Shown here piece after piece: positions 1-6,956 of a DNA stretch of 34,365 nt. The DNA comes from CAYGBW01 sp964348185 (GTDB taxonomy: Bacteria; Desulfobacterota; BSN033; WVXP01): the NCBI GenBank assembly GCA_964348185.1, contig CAYGBW010000142.1, forward strand, positions 1 through 34,365, in the 5' to 3' direction. The translations under genes were made by a program, and so were the position numbers. The notes under the pieces were generated by a model, which worked only from the letters and a program-made list of their open reading frames with translations, ran no database searches and had not been told where the DNA came from. Positions within the stretch are counted from its first letter, which is position 1; each line of letters opens with the position of its first letter.

Positions 1-86
1 CACGCCCCACCAGGGAGACGGTAACGCCGATCACAGGGCGAAGGGCGGCAGGTAACCGGATGTAAAGTCATCGTTAGGTACGCACG

Positions 87-1901
87 ATGCGGAACGCCGA
101 GACGATACTGAGCATCATACGAAAACGGGGGCAGCACGGACTGTCGGTCAAAGACGCATACCGCCTGCTGTACCAACGCCACCTGTATCTACGCGCCTAT
201 GCGAAGTTGTATCGCAATGAAGGCGCCATGACACCGGGAGCCACAACGGAAACAGTGGACGGAATGTCTCTGGAGAAAATCGACACCATCATCAAGGCGT
301 TGCGTTACGAACGGTATCGATGGACTCCAGTACGACGCACGTATGTGCCCAAAAAGAACGGTAAATGGCGGCCATTAGGCCTTCCAACCTGGTCGGATAA
401 ACTCCTTCAGGAAGTGATCCGTACCATCTTGGAAGCTTACTATGAGCCACAGTTCAGCGACTGTTCACATGGGTTCCGATCCAACCGCGGGTGCCATACC
501 GCACTCCGAGCGATCATGCAGCACGGACGCGCTACGAAATGGTTTATCGAGGGAGATCTCTGCGCCTGCTTTGATCGGATCGATCACTCGGTCCTGTTGA
601 GTATTCTGAAAGAGTTCTTCCATGACAAGCGCTTCCTGCGTCTCATGAGCGGACTGCTCAAAGCGGGATACCTCGAGAAGTGGACCTTCAACACCACCTA
701 CAGTGGGGTCCCGCAAGGGGGTGTGGTCAGCCCCATATTGAGTAATCTCGTCCTCGATCGGTTGGACAAATACGTGGAAATGCGTTTGATTCCGGCCTAC
801 ACGCGCGGCCACCGGCGCAGGACTTACCCGCCATACGTCGGGCTCACGAAACAGGCCTATGAGGCACGGAAGCAAGGGGACTGGAAACGTGCAAGGAGGT
901 TGCGCCAACAGGCCCAACGAATCCCTTCGCGCGACCCCCACGATCCCAACTTCCGTCGCCTGTGGTACGTCCGCTACGCTGACGATTTTCTGCTGGGGCT
1001 GACGGGCTCCAAGCAGCAGGCCATCGTCATAAAGCATGAGCTTGCGGCCTTTCTCCGCGACGAGCTCCACCTGGAACTCAACGAAGAGAAAACGCTGGTG
1101 ACACATGCTCGTGACGATTACGCTGGGTTTCTCGGCTACGAGGTCCATACCCTGCATGAAAACAGCAAACACGACCATCGCGGTCAACGCTGTATCAACG
1201 GGAGCATTGGGCTTCGGGTTCCCACACATCTCCTACGTGCAAAATGCGCCAAGTATATGCGACGGGGCAAGCCGAAACCGCTTCCTCAGCGAACCCTCGA
1301 CAACGCCTATAGTATTGTAGCCCAATACCAAGCCGAGTGTCGCGGCGGGGTGCAATACTATCGGATGGCCTATAACCTCCACATGTTCCAACACCTGAAG
1401 TATGTGATGGAAGTGTCGCTGGTCAAGACGTTAGCGAAGAAACATCGGACGACGTGCGCCAAAATCTACAAACGATATGGCGCCACGATACCCACTGAGG
1501 AGGGAGAACGAAAAGTCCTCCGTGTCTCACTTGAGCGAGAAGCGCCGAAAAAGCCATCGACCACGCACTTTGGAGGCGTGTCACTCAAGTGGAACAAGTG
1601 GGTCTGTATCAACGATGCACCGACCAAACCTGTCTGGAGTGGACGCAGCGAAGTGGTGGAACGCCTGCGGGCACAGACATGCGAACTGTGCGGATCACAC
1701 CAACATATTGAAGTGCACCATGTCCGCAAGCTTGCCGATCTTGCCATCGAGAGGCATATCCAGCCGCCTCCCTGGAAACGCAGGATGGTAGCCCGCCAAC
1801 GGAAATCCTTGGTGGTTTGCCGCAACTGCCACGAGCACCTCCAGTACGGACGGTATGACGGAGCAAGCCTTCGGCGTACAGGTTATCGGAGAGCCTCGTG
1901 A
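87..1901 (+). CDS. ltrA: Group II intron reverse transcriptase/maturase with HNH endonuclease domain
   Basis: Intron-encoded protein of 604 aa, close to the usual length of LtrA-type proteins (about 600 aa). It binds the intron RNA, helps splicing, and copies the intron into DNA at new sites. The reverse transcriptase domain spans roughly residues 60-370, with the catalytic YADD box at 297-300 and the preceding PQGGVVSPILSN block. A maturase/X region follows. The C-terminal HNH endonuclease shows CELC at 532-535, IEVHH at 541-545 and a second Cys pair (CRNCHEH) near 578. The ATG at 87 gives the full N-terminus, although no strong Shine-Dalgarno is obvious. The stop codon (1899-1901) lies inside domain V rather than upstream of it. 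Function is certain at family level; activity is inferred from the intact domains. Confidence 0.95.
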   Translation: MRNAETILSIIRKRGQHGLSVKDAYRLLYQRHLYLRAYAKLYRNEGAMTPGATTETVDGMSLEKIDTIIKALRYERYRWTPVRRTYVPKKNGKWRPLGLPTWSDKLLQEVIRTILEAYYEPQFSDCSHGFRSNRGCHTALRAIMQHGRATKWFIEGDLCACFDRIDHSVLLSILKEFFHDKRFLRLMSGLLKAGYLEKWTFNTTYSGVPQGGVVSPILSNLVLDRLDKYVEMRLIPAYTRGHRRRTYPPYVGLTKQAYEARKQGDWKRARRLRQQAQRIPSRDPHDPNFRRLWYVRYADDFLLGLTGSKQQAIVIKHELAAFLRDELHLELNEEKTLVTHARDDYAGFLGYEVHTLHENSKHDHRGQRCINGSIGLRVPTHLLRAKCAKYMRRGKPKPLPQRTLDNAYSIVAQYQAECRGGVQYYRMAYNLHMFQHLKYVMEVSLVKTLAKKHRTTCAKIYKRYGATIPTEEGERKVLRVSLEREAPKKPSTTHFGGVSLKWNKWVCINDAPTKPVWSGRSEVVERLRAQTCELCGSHQHIEVHHVRKLADLAIERHIQPPPWKRRMVARQRKSLVVCRNCHEHLQYGRYDGASLRRTGYRRAS

Positions 1902-1981
1902 TACGGAAACGGTCAAGCGGGGTTCGGAGAGGGACCGTTGGAAAAGTACCCATAAGGTAACTCACTGGCGGCCTACTCTAC
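1891..1981 (+). ncRNA. Group II intron domain V and domain VI
   Basis: Domain V is the catalytic hairpin of the ribozyme. Here it runs 1891-1925: the 5' strand begins GAGCC (AGC catalytic triad at 1892-1894), a GAAA tetraloop sits at 1906-1909, and the 3' strand ends GGGGTTC. It is 35 nt instead of the usual 34, because one extra A appears bulged in the upper stem. Domain VI follows at 1926-1981: GGACCGTTG pairs with CTGGCGGCC by hand, and the tail CCTACTCTAC carries the candidate branch-point A. The pairing was done by eye and not folded. Confidence 0.72.
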
Positions 1982-2035
1982 CTCACGTATGGTTCTTAGG
2001 GGGGCAAGGGGCCGCAAGGTCCTTGACCTACCCGG
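1982..2035 (+). mobile_element. Remnant 3' end of a second (host) group II intron: half of domain V plus domain VI
   Basis: Immediately after the inner intron's inferred end comes CTCACGTATGGTTC (1982-1995), which looks like the 3' strand of another domain V. TTAGGGGGGC follows, then a stem with a GCAA tetraloop (arms 2007-2013 and 2018-2024) and GACCTACCCGG. This is the characteristic domain V/VI layout of many bacterial introns. The matching domain V 5' strand is not found between 1926 and 1981, so it should lie upstream of the inner intron, outside the window. The outer 3' boundary near 2030-2035 is approximate. Confidence 0.6.
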
Positions 2036-2105
2036 CAGAGCGCCCTTGATCTGTTAGGTAATGTGAGGTATTTTGGGGGTGAGCGACAGTCGAGGAGGTC
2101 CTTAA

Positions 2106-2321
2106 ATGCACAATGAGTTTACCGCAATTGTTGAGTCGGACGGTGAGTGGTTGATAGCTTACTGTCCAGAAATCCCCGGCGCAAATGGTCAAGGTCGTAC
2201 AAAGGAAGAGTGCCTTCAGAGCTTGTCCGACGCGATAAGCCTTATTCTTGAAGATCGCCGAGAGGACGCACTTCGCGGTGTTCCAGAAGATGCGACTCGT
2301 GAGGTGGTCACAGTCGGATGA
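2106..2321 (+). CDS. hicB: HicB-family antitoxin-like protein (UPF0150)
   Basis: A 71-aa protein that matches the compact partial RNase-H-like fold of HicB antitoxins. The N-terminal strand-rich part (FTAIVESDGEWLIAYCPEIP) is followed by GANGQGRTKEECLQSLSDAI and an acidic helix, the usual YCPELPG...G.T.EEA pattern. It ends in the overlap ATGA with the downstream HicA-like gene, as expected for a co-translated pair. A good ribosome binding site (GAGGAGG, 2092-2098) precedes the ATG. No separate DNA-binding domain is present, so this is the short form. Its presumed role is to bind and neutralise the HicA toxin. Antitoxin-first gene order, the reverse of the E. coli hicAB order, is common for this short family. 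Confidence 0.85.
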   Translation: MHNEFTAIVESDGEWLIAYCPEIPGANGQGRTKEECLQSLSDAISLILEDRREDALRGVPEDATREVVTVG

Positions 2322-2509
2322 AACGACGGGCTCTTCTCAAACACCTCCGGCAATACGGATGTTATCTCAAGCGTGAAGGTCGCTCCCACTCCCTTTGGTG
2401 TAACCCCCAAACAGGCCACGTTGAGGCCGTACCTCGTCATACTGAAATCTCCAACAAGTTGGCAGAGAAGATCTGCCGCGGTTTGTCACTTCCGGAAGTT
2501 GAACTCTGA
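2318..2509 (+). CDS. hicA: HicA-family mRNA interferase-like toxin
   Basis: A 63-aa basic protein of the HicA (YcfA-like) family, a small dsRBD-like fold that cleaves mRNA. The N-terminus (KRRALLKHLRQYGCYLKREG) is the usual helix-strand start. The conserved GSH(H) active-site segment appears as GRSHSLW, with the candidate catalytic His at residue 24, then the NP turn and VPRHTEISNKLAEKICR. It overlaps hicB by 4 nt, so translation is probably coupled. The pair sits directly downstream of intron debris, typical of an accessory stretch. Toxin activity is inferred from the family. Confidence 0.85.
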   Translation: MKRRALLKHLRQYGCYLKREGRSHSLWCNPQTGHVEAVPRHTEISNKLAEKICRGLSLPEVEL

Positions 2510-2731
2510 GAACTTTGCAGCGCTATATAACCAATAAGGATTGAGCCGAACTGGAAGCCGCCGCCTCTATCCAAAGTTCAAGCAAGTCGAGGATGAGGAT
2601 ATCTTCTTATTAAGGTATTGCCTCCGTGGGGGGAGAGCCTGGGAAGGGGCTTCTCTTTGGAAGAATACTCACCGTGGTTCTTCTGCTGGAAATGACGGCC
2701 TTCCATCAGCGGCCATTGACCGATTGGGAGG

Positions 2732-3520
2732 CTACAGGGCTCTCAGGTGGAATCCCCCGTCGACATTGATAATCTCGCCCGTCGAAAAGGGGAAGGAATC
2801 TCTTGCGATGGCCAGAACCGCCCTCCCGATTTCCTCTGGATTTCCCCACCGGCTGATGGGGGTCAAGCCTTCGGATATGAGCCGATCGTATTTCTCTCGG
2901 ACCGGAGCCGTCATATCTGTATCGATGATGCCGGGCCTGATTTCAAAAACCCCGATGCCGTATTCGGCTAGCCTGATCGCAAACAGGGCCGTCATCATGG
3001 AAAGGCCGGCTTTAGACACACAGTATTCCCCCCTTGACGTGGAGGCGGTGTAGGCACTTAGCGAAGATATGTTGATGATTTTCGGGCTACGGTGTTTGTC
3101 CCCTTTTTTCTGCTCGATCATCCAATTGGCGACACGTTGGGTCAGAAAATAAGGACCCTTGAGGTTTACCTTGATCAGCCGATCGAAGCTCTCCTCTGTT
3201 GCCTCGAGGATGTCTCGTCGAACCTCTGGCGCCACACCGGCATTGTTGACAAGAATATCCAGTCTCCCAAACGCCTCAGCGATTCGCTTGGTCAGTTTTT
3301 CCCGTTCCGCCCCAACCGAAATATCAGCCTGGATGTACTCTACAATCCTCCCTGTGGACCGAACCTTTTGGATGGCCTTCTCGGCCGTGGAACGGGGAGA
3401 GGTGCCGTTGAGGACGATGTTAAAGCCACCCTGGCCGAGGGCTAGAGCGATTCCCAAACCGATGCCCCGCCGTGATCCGGTCACAAGGGCCACTTCTCCC
3501 TTTTCCCCTGTCTCATTCAT
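2732..3520 (-). CDS. Short-chain dehydrogenase/reductase (FabG-like)
   Basis: NAD(P)-dependent oxidoreductase of the classical SDR family, 262 aa, the normal length. The cofactor motif TGSRRGIG is at residues 14-21, NNAG at 92-95, N119 is present, and the catalytic Ser-Tyr-Lys is S153, Y166 and K170 in YCVSK. The C-terminus (GEIINVDGGFHL) is typical of 3-oxoacyl-ACP reductase-like members. Arg residues right after the first Gly favour NADPH, which is an inference. A GGGGA-type ribosome binding site precedes the ATG. The gene runs alone on the minus strand, convergent with hicBA and divergent from the Gfo/Idh gene. Likely substrate is a sugar, polyol or hydroxy acid rather than a fatty acyl chain, given the catabolic neighbours. 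Confidence 0.93.
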   Translation of the reverse strand: MNETGEKGEVALVTGSRRGIGLGIALALGQGGFNIVLNGTSPRSTAEKAIQKVRSTGRIVEYIQADISVGAEREKLTKRIAEAFGRLDILVNNAGVAPEVRRDILEATEESFDRLIKVNLKGPYFLTQRVANWMIEQKKGDKHRSPKIINISSLSAYTASTSRGEYCVSKAGLSMMTALFAIRLAEYGIGVFEIRPGIIDTDMTAPVREKYDRLISEGLTPISRWGNPEEIGRAVLAIARDSFPFSTGEIINVDGGFHLRAL

Positions 3521-3534
3521 CGCAATCCCCTAAC

Positions 3535-3704
3535 GCGGCCTTCGGCCGCAACCAAATCCGAATATCGAAATACGAAACCCGAAACAAATTCGAATGACCA
3601 AAATCCGAAATTGGAAAGGATTGCGATACCACCTGTTTCGGGCATTGATGCATTCGAAGTTTGAATTTGTTTCGAGATTCGAAAATCGAATTTCGTATTT
3701 TTGG
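3535..3704. repeat. Palindromic AT-rich repeat R1 with GC-rich hairpin
   Basis: A perfect hairpin GCGGCC-TTC-GGCCGC (3535-3549) stands at the edge of a tract rich in TTCGAA/ATATCGAA words. The tract holds an imperfect inverted repeat: CCGAAACAAATTCGA near 3579-3593 is mirrored by TTGAATTTGTTTCGAG near 3661-3676, and TACGAAA words near 3571 are mirrored by TTTCGTA near 3691. The same vocabulary recurs near 6880, 22190-22350 and 32320-32390. The tract occupies the presumed promoter region of the minus-strand SDR gene, so it may affect that gene's expression. Chance short ORFs inside are not genes. Confidence 0.65.
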
Positions 3705-4126
3705 CTTCTTCGCAAAATGCAAACAAGTCTTGTACTAAGTAGATAAAAACAGAGTCTTCAACCCATAAGCGATATTCCGAATCCCCATCGGAGCTTCGGT
3801 GAACTCCCTCTGGGCTGCCCATAGACTACAGATCTATGAACAAAAAGTAAAGAATCCAGGCCCTGAGGACGGGGTTTTGATGTCCCCGTGAAATGGGATT
3901 AGATCTCCTCTGCTTCATCCGACTTGTTGCGGGTGTAATGGCGTCGTGGAGTATGGGAGTGCTGGAATTCAGGATATCCTTGGCACATCTCGTGGAGCTG
4001 AAAACAAAAGGGAATCGAGCATCCTATAGTGCGATATCACTGAAAAACTTGAAGCCCAGGTATGATTCTGTTATCCTAACCGAGCGTGAGTCGGATTTTC
4101 TTTTTCCGGATTTCGGGAGGAAACCA
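3705..4126. other. Non-coding gap upstream of the Gfo/Idh gene
   Basis: An open frame continuous with the oxidoreductase extends back to 3893, but its translation (about 78 residues) has no Rossmann-like character. The downstream ATG at 4127 has the better ribosome binding site. I see no convincing promoter, RNA or small gene here. Confidence 0.5.
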
Positions 4127-5389
4127 ATGGGTAGACCTATTGACGTGACAATCGTTGGCGGTGGGATGATCACAAACGATCTGATTCTTCCCTCCATCTA
4201 CCACCTGCAGCGGATTGGGATTGTTGGAAGCATCGACGTATGCGCCCTGAATACGCCCCCTCTCAACGCCCTTAGGGCCAATAAGGAGATTGAAGAGGCC
4301 TTTCCCCATCAAGATTTTACGCCCCATCCCTCCCTCAGCGAGGCGCCTGACAGGAACTTCCCCGACCTCTACAAGGAAGTCATTGCCAGAATGAGGCCTC
4401 GTCAGGCGGTTGTTGTGGCCATGCCCGATCAGCTCCACTATCCGGTGATGATGGATTCCCTTCAGAATGATCAGCATGTGCTCTGCGTGAAACCCTTGGT
4501 TACGCAGTACAAGCATGCTGAGGAGGTGAAGAATCTTGCCTACCAAAAGGGGCTTTTTGTCGGTGTGGAGTATCACAAGCGTTTCGACCGGAGGTCCCTC
4601 CTTGCCAAAAGGCAGTATGCCCTGGGTCATTTTGGTGAGTTTGTCATGGGCGAGGCAAAGATGATAGAACCCTACTACTATCGGTCTTCCAATTTTCAGA
4701 ACTGGTTTACGACCGACAAGACCGATCCCTTTGTATATGTGGGATGCCACTATGTGGACCTCGTTTACTTTATTACCGGTCTTAAGCCGGTGGAGGTTTC
4801 TGTTTCCGGTATCAAGGGAACCTTTCCCAATGGGAATGAAGGCTATATGTGGGCAAACGGCAGGGTCCGGTATGAAAACGGTGCAATCCTCTCCGTGACC
4901 GATGGGCTTGGATATCCGGATGAGGGGGCTGGAAGCAACGAACAATGTCTGACCATGTTCTGCGAAGGGGATGGAAAAACAGGGATGATCAAACATGACG
5001 ACCAGTTCCGGGGTGTGAGCCATAGCTACCTTGAGGGAATTGGATGTGCGGGATCCCACTTCAACTTTGTGAACCCTGAATTCTACCGCCTGGTTCCCTG
5101 GGAGGGTGTGGGGTACAAACCGGTCGGATACGGCTACGATTCTGTTGCGGCAACGATCACAACCATCCACAGAATAGAGAATGAGGTTGCCTCCCTTTCC
5201 GATGAAGGCTCACTCCAACGGCGACAAGAGGTCATCAAGGAAACCGATGAGACGGGAATCATCGCCACGCCCGGTAACAGCTATATCAATGAGCTCGTCG
5301 TGGAGGCGGCCCGGATGTCCATAACCCGCGACGGAGAACCGGTAAAGATCGTCTACGGGGGTGAGCCCCACGTTGAGCTTCGGTCATAG
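4127..5389 (+). CDS. Gfo/Idh/MocA family oxidoreductase
   Basis: NAD(P)-dependent oxidoreductase of about 420 aa. The start is placed at the ATG of 4127 because GGGAGG (4115-4120) precedes it and the Rossmann motif VGGGM (10-14) then begins at the usual distance. The frame stays open upstream. The second half is the family's alpha/beta substrate domain, with GCHYVD at 206-211 giving the conserved His and Asp. The usual EKP motif after the nucleotide-binding fold is VKP here (121-123): the Lys is kept and the Glu is lost. Only 43 nt separate it from the aminotransferase, so the two probably form an operon. One plausible pairing is oxidation of a cyclitol or sugar to a ketone followed by amination or deamination; the substrate is unknown. 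Confidence 0.9.
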   Translation: MGRPIDVTIVGGGMITNDLILPSIYHLQRIGIVGSIDVCALNTPPLNALRANKEIEEAFPHQDFTPHPSLSEAPDRNFPDLYKEVIARMRPRQAVVVAMPDQLHYPVMMDSLQNDQHVLCVKPLVTQYKHAEEVKNLAYQKGLFVGVEYHKRFDRRSLLAKRQYALGHFGEFVMGEAKMIEPYYYRSSNFQNWFTTDKTDPFVYVGCHYVDLVYFITGLKPVEVSVSGIKGTFPNGNEGYMWANGRVRYENGAILSVTDGLGYPDEGAGSNEQCLTMFCEGDGKTGMIKHDDQFRGVSHSYLEGIGCAGSHFNFVNPEFYRLVPWEGVGYKPVGYGYDSVAATITTIHRIENEVASLSDEGSLQRRQEVIKETDETGIIATPGNSYINELVVEAARMSITRDGEPVKIVYGGEPHVELRS

Positions 5390-5432
5390 GGATTCTGCCC
5401 AAAGAACGGCAAAGAAAGGCGAGAGAGAGAAA

Positions 5433-6803
5433 ATGGCGAAATACAATTTGGAACCGGTCGCTGTACCCGAGGTGAAGACCCGATACAGAACGATACAGAC
5501 AAAACTCCCTGTCCCGGAATCCCTGGAGATATTTCAATCACTGACAGACTCTGAACCTGAGTCGATGATGGGCCAGCCTCCGATTGTCTGGCATCGAGCA
5601 GAGGGTTTCCAGGTCTGGGATCGGTGGGGAAATCAGTGGATCGACTGGTCCTCTGGCGTGCTGATTACGAACGTGGGCCACGGGAGAGAGGAAATCTGTA
5701 GAGCCCTCAAGAGGGCGCTCGATGAGCCCCTCCTCACGACCTATGTCTTTGTTCATGAAAAGAGAGCTGAGCTTACCCGAGCCCTTCAGGCGATCTCGCC
5801 TGATCCTTCCGACTACCATGTGTTTCTCCTAAGCACGGGGAGCGAAGCGATAGAGTGCAGCATCAAGCTCGCTAAAACCTATGCCCTTGAGAAATACGGA
5901 CCCAGGAGGAAGTACCTCGTATCGTTTAAGAACGCTTTTCATGGCAGGACCCTCGGTGCCCAGCTCGCGGGGGGAATGGATAAACAGAAAAAATGGATAG
6001 TCGATGAGGGAAAAACCTTTGTTCAGGTCCCTTTTCCCGATGGATACAAAAACGAAGACACCTCCTTTACGCTGTTTCTGAAGAGTTTAGAAACTCAACA
6101 CGTGAAACCGGATGAAATCGCCGGGGTGATCACCGAATCATACCAGGGTGTAGGCCCGGATTTTCTCCCCGATGAGTATGCGCAGAAGCTCCAGCACTTC
6201 TGCAGGGCCCACGATATTGTCATGATTTTTGATGAGGTGCAAGCTGGGTTCGGGAGAACGGGCAAGATGTTTACCTTTGAGCACTACGATGTAAAGCCTG
6301 ATCTTATCGTATGCGGAAAGGGAATATCCTCCTCCCTTCCTATATCGGCCGTTGTGGGGAGGAGAGAGATTATGGGTCTCTACGCACCCGGATCGATGAC
6401 ATCGACCCATTCGGCCAGCCCCCTTCCCGTCATCGCCGCGATTGAGAACCTGAGGATCCTTCAGAAAGAGAACCTCATCGAGAACGCCCAGAGATTGGGG
6501 GAAATCCTGATTCCTGAATTGGAGAGAATACGGGGTAAATATCCTGATGTTCTCGGGTGTGTTCACGGAAAAGGGCTGGTCGCAGGCATTCAGGTGGTCA
6601 AACCGGGAACCAAAGAGCCCGATTCCGATACCGCATTGAGAATCAATGAGAGATGTTTTCAAAAGGGCCTCCTCATGTTTGCCCCCGTGGGTATCGGCGG
6701 GGAATGCATCAAGATCGCCCCTCCCCTCACCATCCCAGAAGACGCGCTTCGAGAATCTATAGAGGTGCTCGAGGAAGCATGCGATGAGGTGCTGAGCGCA
6801 TAG
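5433..6803 (+). CDS. Class III PLP-dependent aminotransferase (GabT-like)
   Basis: Aminotransferase of 456 aa from the ATG at 5433, preceded by a purine-rich GAGAGAGAG stretch. Fold-type I landmarks are all present: the cofactor-phosphate loop STGSEA at 134-139, FHGRT at 169-173, DEVQAGFGRTG from 267 (Asp contacting the pyridine nitrogen), and the Schiff-base lysine K296 in CGKGISSSLP. TSTHSASPL matches the second phosphate-contacting segment. The family moves amino groups between omega-amino acids (4-aminobutyrate, ornithine, beta-alanine, taurine-like amines) or amino sugars and a 2-oxo acid. It follows a Gfo/Idh dehydrogenase and could deaminate or aminate that enzyme's keto compound. The gene ends 154 nt before the convergent tctA. 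Confidence 0.93.
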   Translation: MAKYNLEPVAVPEVKTRYRTIQTKLPVPESLEIFQSLTDSEPESMMGQPPIVWHRAEGFQVWDRWGNQWIDWSSGVLITNVGHGREEICRALKRALDEPLLTTYVFVHEKRAELTRALQAISPDPSDYHVFLLSTGSEAIECSIKLAKTYALEKYGPRRKYLVSFKNAFHGRTLGAQLAGGMDKQKKWIVDEGKTFVQVPFPDGYKNEDTSFTLFLKSLETQHVKPDEIAGVITESYQGVGPDFLPDEYAQKLQHFCRAHDIVMIFDEVQAGFGRTGKMFTFEHYDVKPDLIVCGKGISSSLPISAVVGRREIMGLYAPGSMTSTHSASPLPVIAAIENLRILQKENLIENAQRLGEILIPELERIRGKYPDVLGCVHGKGLVAGIQVVKPGTKEPDSDTALRINERCFQKGLLMFAPVGIGGECIKIAPPLTIPEDALRESIEVLEEACDEVLSA

Positions 6804-6808
6804 CTGGG

Positions 6809-6935
6809 ATTAAACCCCTGCCTGCTAAAGCAGGTCGATTTCTACCCTGACTGAAAGTCAACTCTTCTGAACCGCAGAATATCGAACAAGGAATAATGAA
6901 TGTCGAAGGTTTTGAACCTGGCGAATGGAAGAATA
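6809..6935. repeat. Dispersed repeat R2, short form
   Basis: A 127-bp copy of the element also found at 32246-32458. The two align without gaps over 101 bp and again over 26 bp, with about 10 mismatches by hand. R2 lacks an 86-bp internal block bounded by CGAAGG in the long copy. It contains the hairpin CCTGC-TAAA-GCAGG (6821-6834) and TGACT-GAA-AGTCA (6848-6860). It fills the gap between two convergent genes, so the hairpins may also serve as transcription stops for both, although no T-run follows. Confidence 0.8.
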
Positions 6936-6956
6936 GAGTTCAAATACAGCCTACCT

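Larger units (their letters stand above)
1..1981 (+). mobile_element. Group II intron, 3' part (5' end outside window)
   Basis: Self-splicing retroelement. The window opens inside it, so domains I-III are missing or nearly so. Visible are a short pre-ORF segment (1-86), the maturase gene (87-1901), a domain V hairpin (1891-1925) and a domain VI stem ending in GCCTACTCTAC near 1981, a typical 3' end for bacterial group II introns. The sequence following the inferred 3' splice site is itself the 3' half of another intron's domain V, so this copy seems nested in an older intron. The 3' boundary is good to a few bases and the 5' boundary cannot be given. Intact ORF and domain V suggest the element could still be active. 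Confidence 0.88.

Noticed and set aside
465..1229. 254-aa open frame on the minus strand opposite the maturase
   Set aside because: It is the antisense shadow of the reverse transcriptase, with no recognisable domain or ribosome binding site.
1962..1995. Domain V placed at 1962-1995 as part of the same intron as the maturase
   Set aside because: The 5' half there does not pair with CTCACGTATGGTTC and lacks the AGC triad, whereas 1891-1925 folds well. I treat 1982-1995 as the 3' strand of a second intron.
2541..3053. 170-aa plus-strand frame over the 3' half of the SDR gene
   Set aside because: Antisense shadow of the SDR gene, whose catalytic motifs are complete on the minus strand.
4076..5170. 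364-aa minus-strand frame inside the Gfo/Idh gene
   Set aside because: Antisense shadow of a gene with clear Rossmann motifs.
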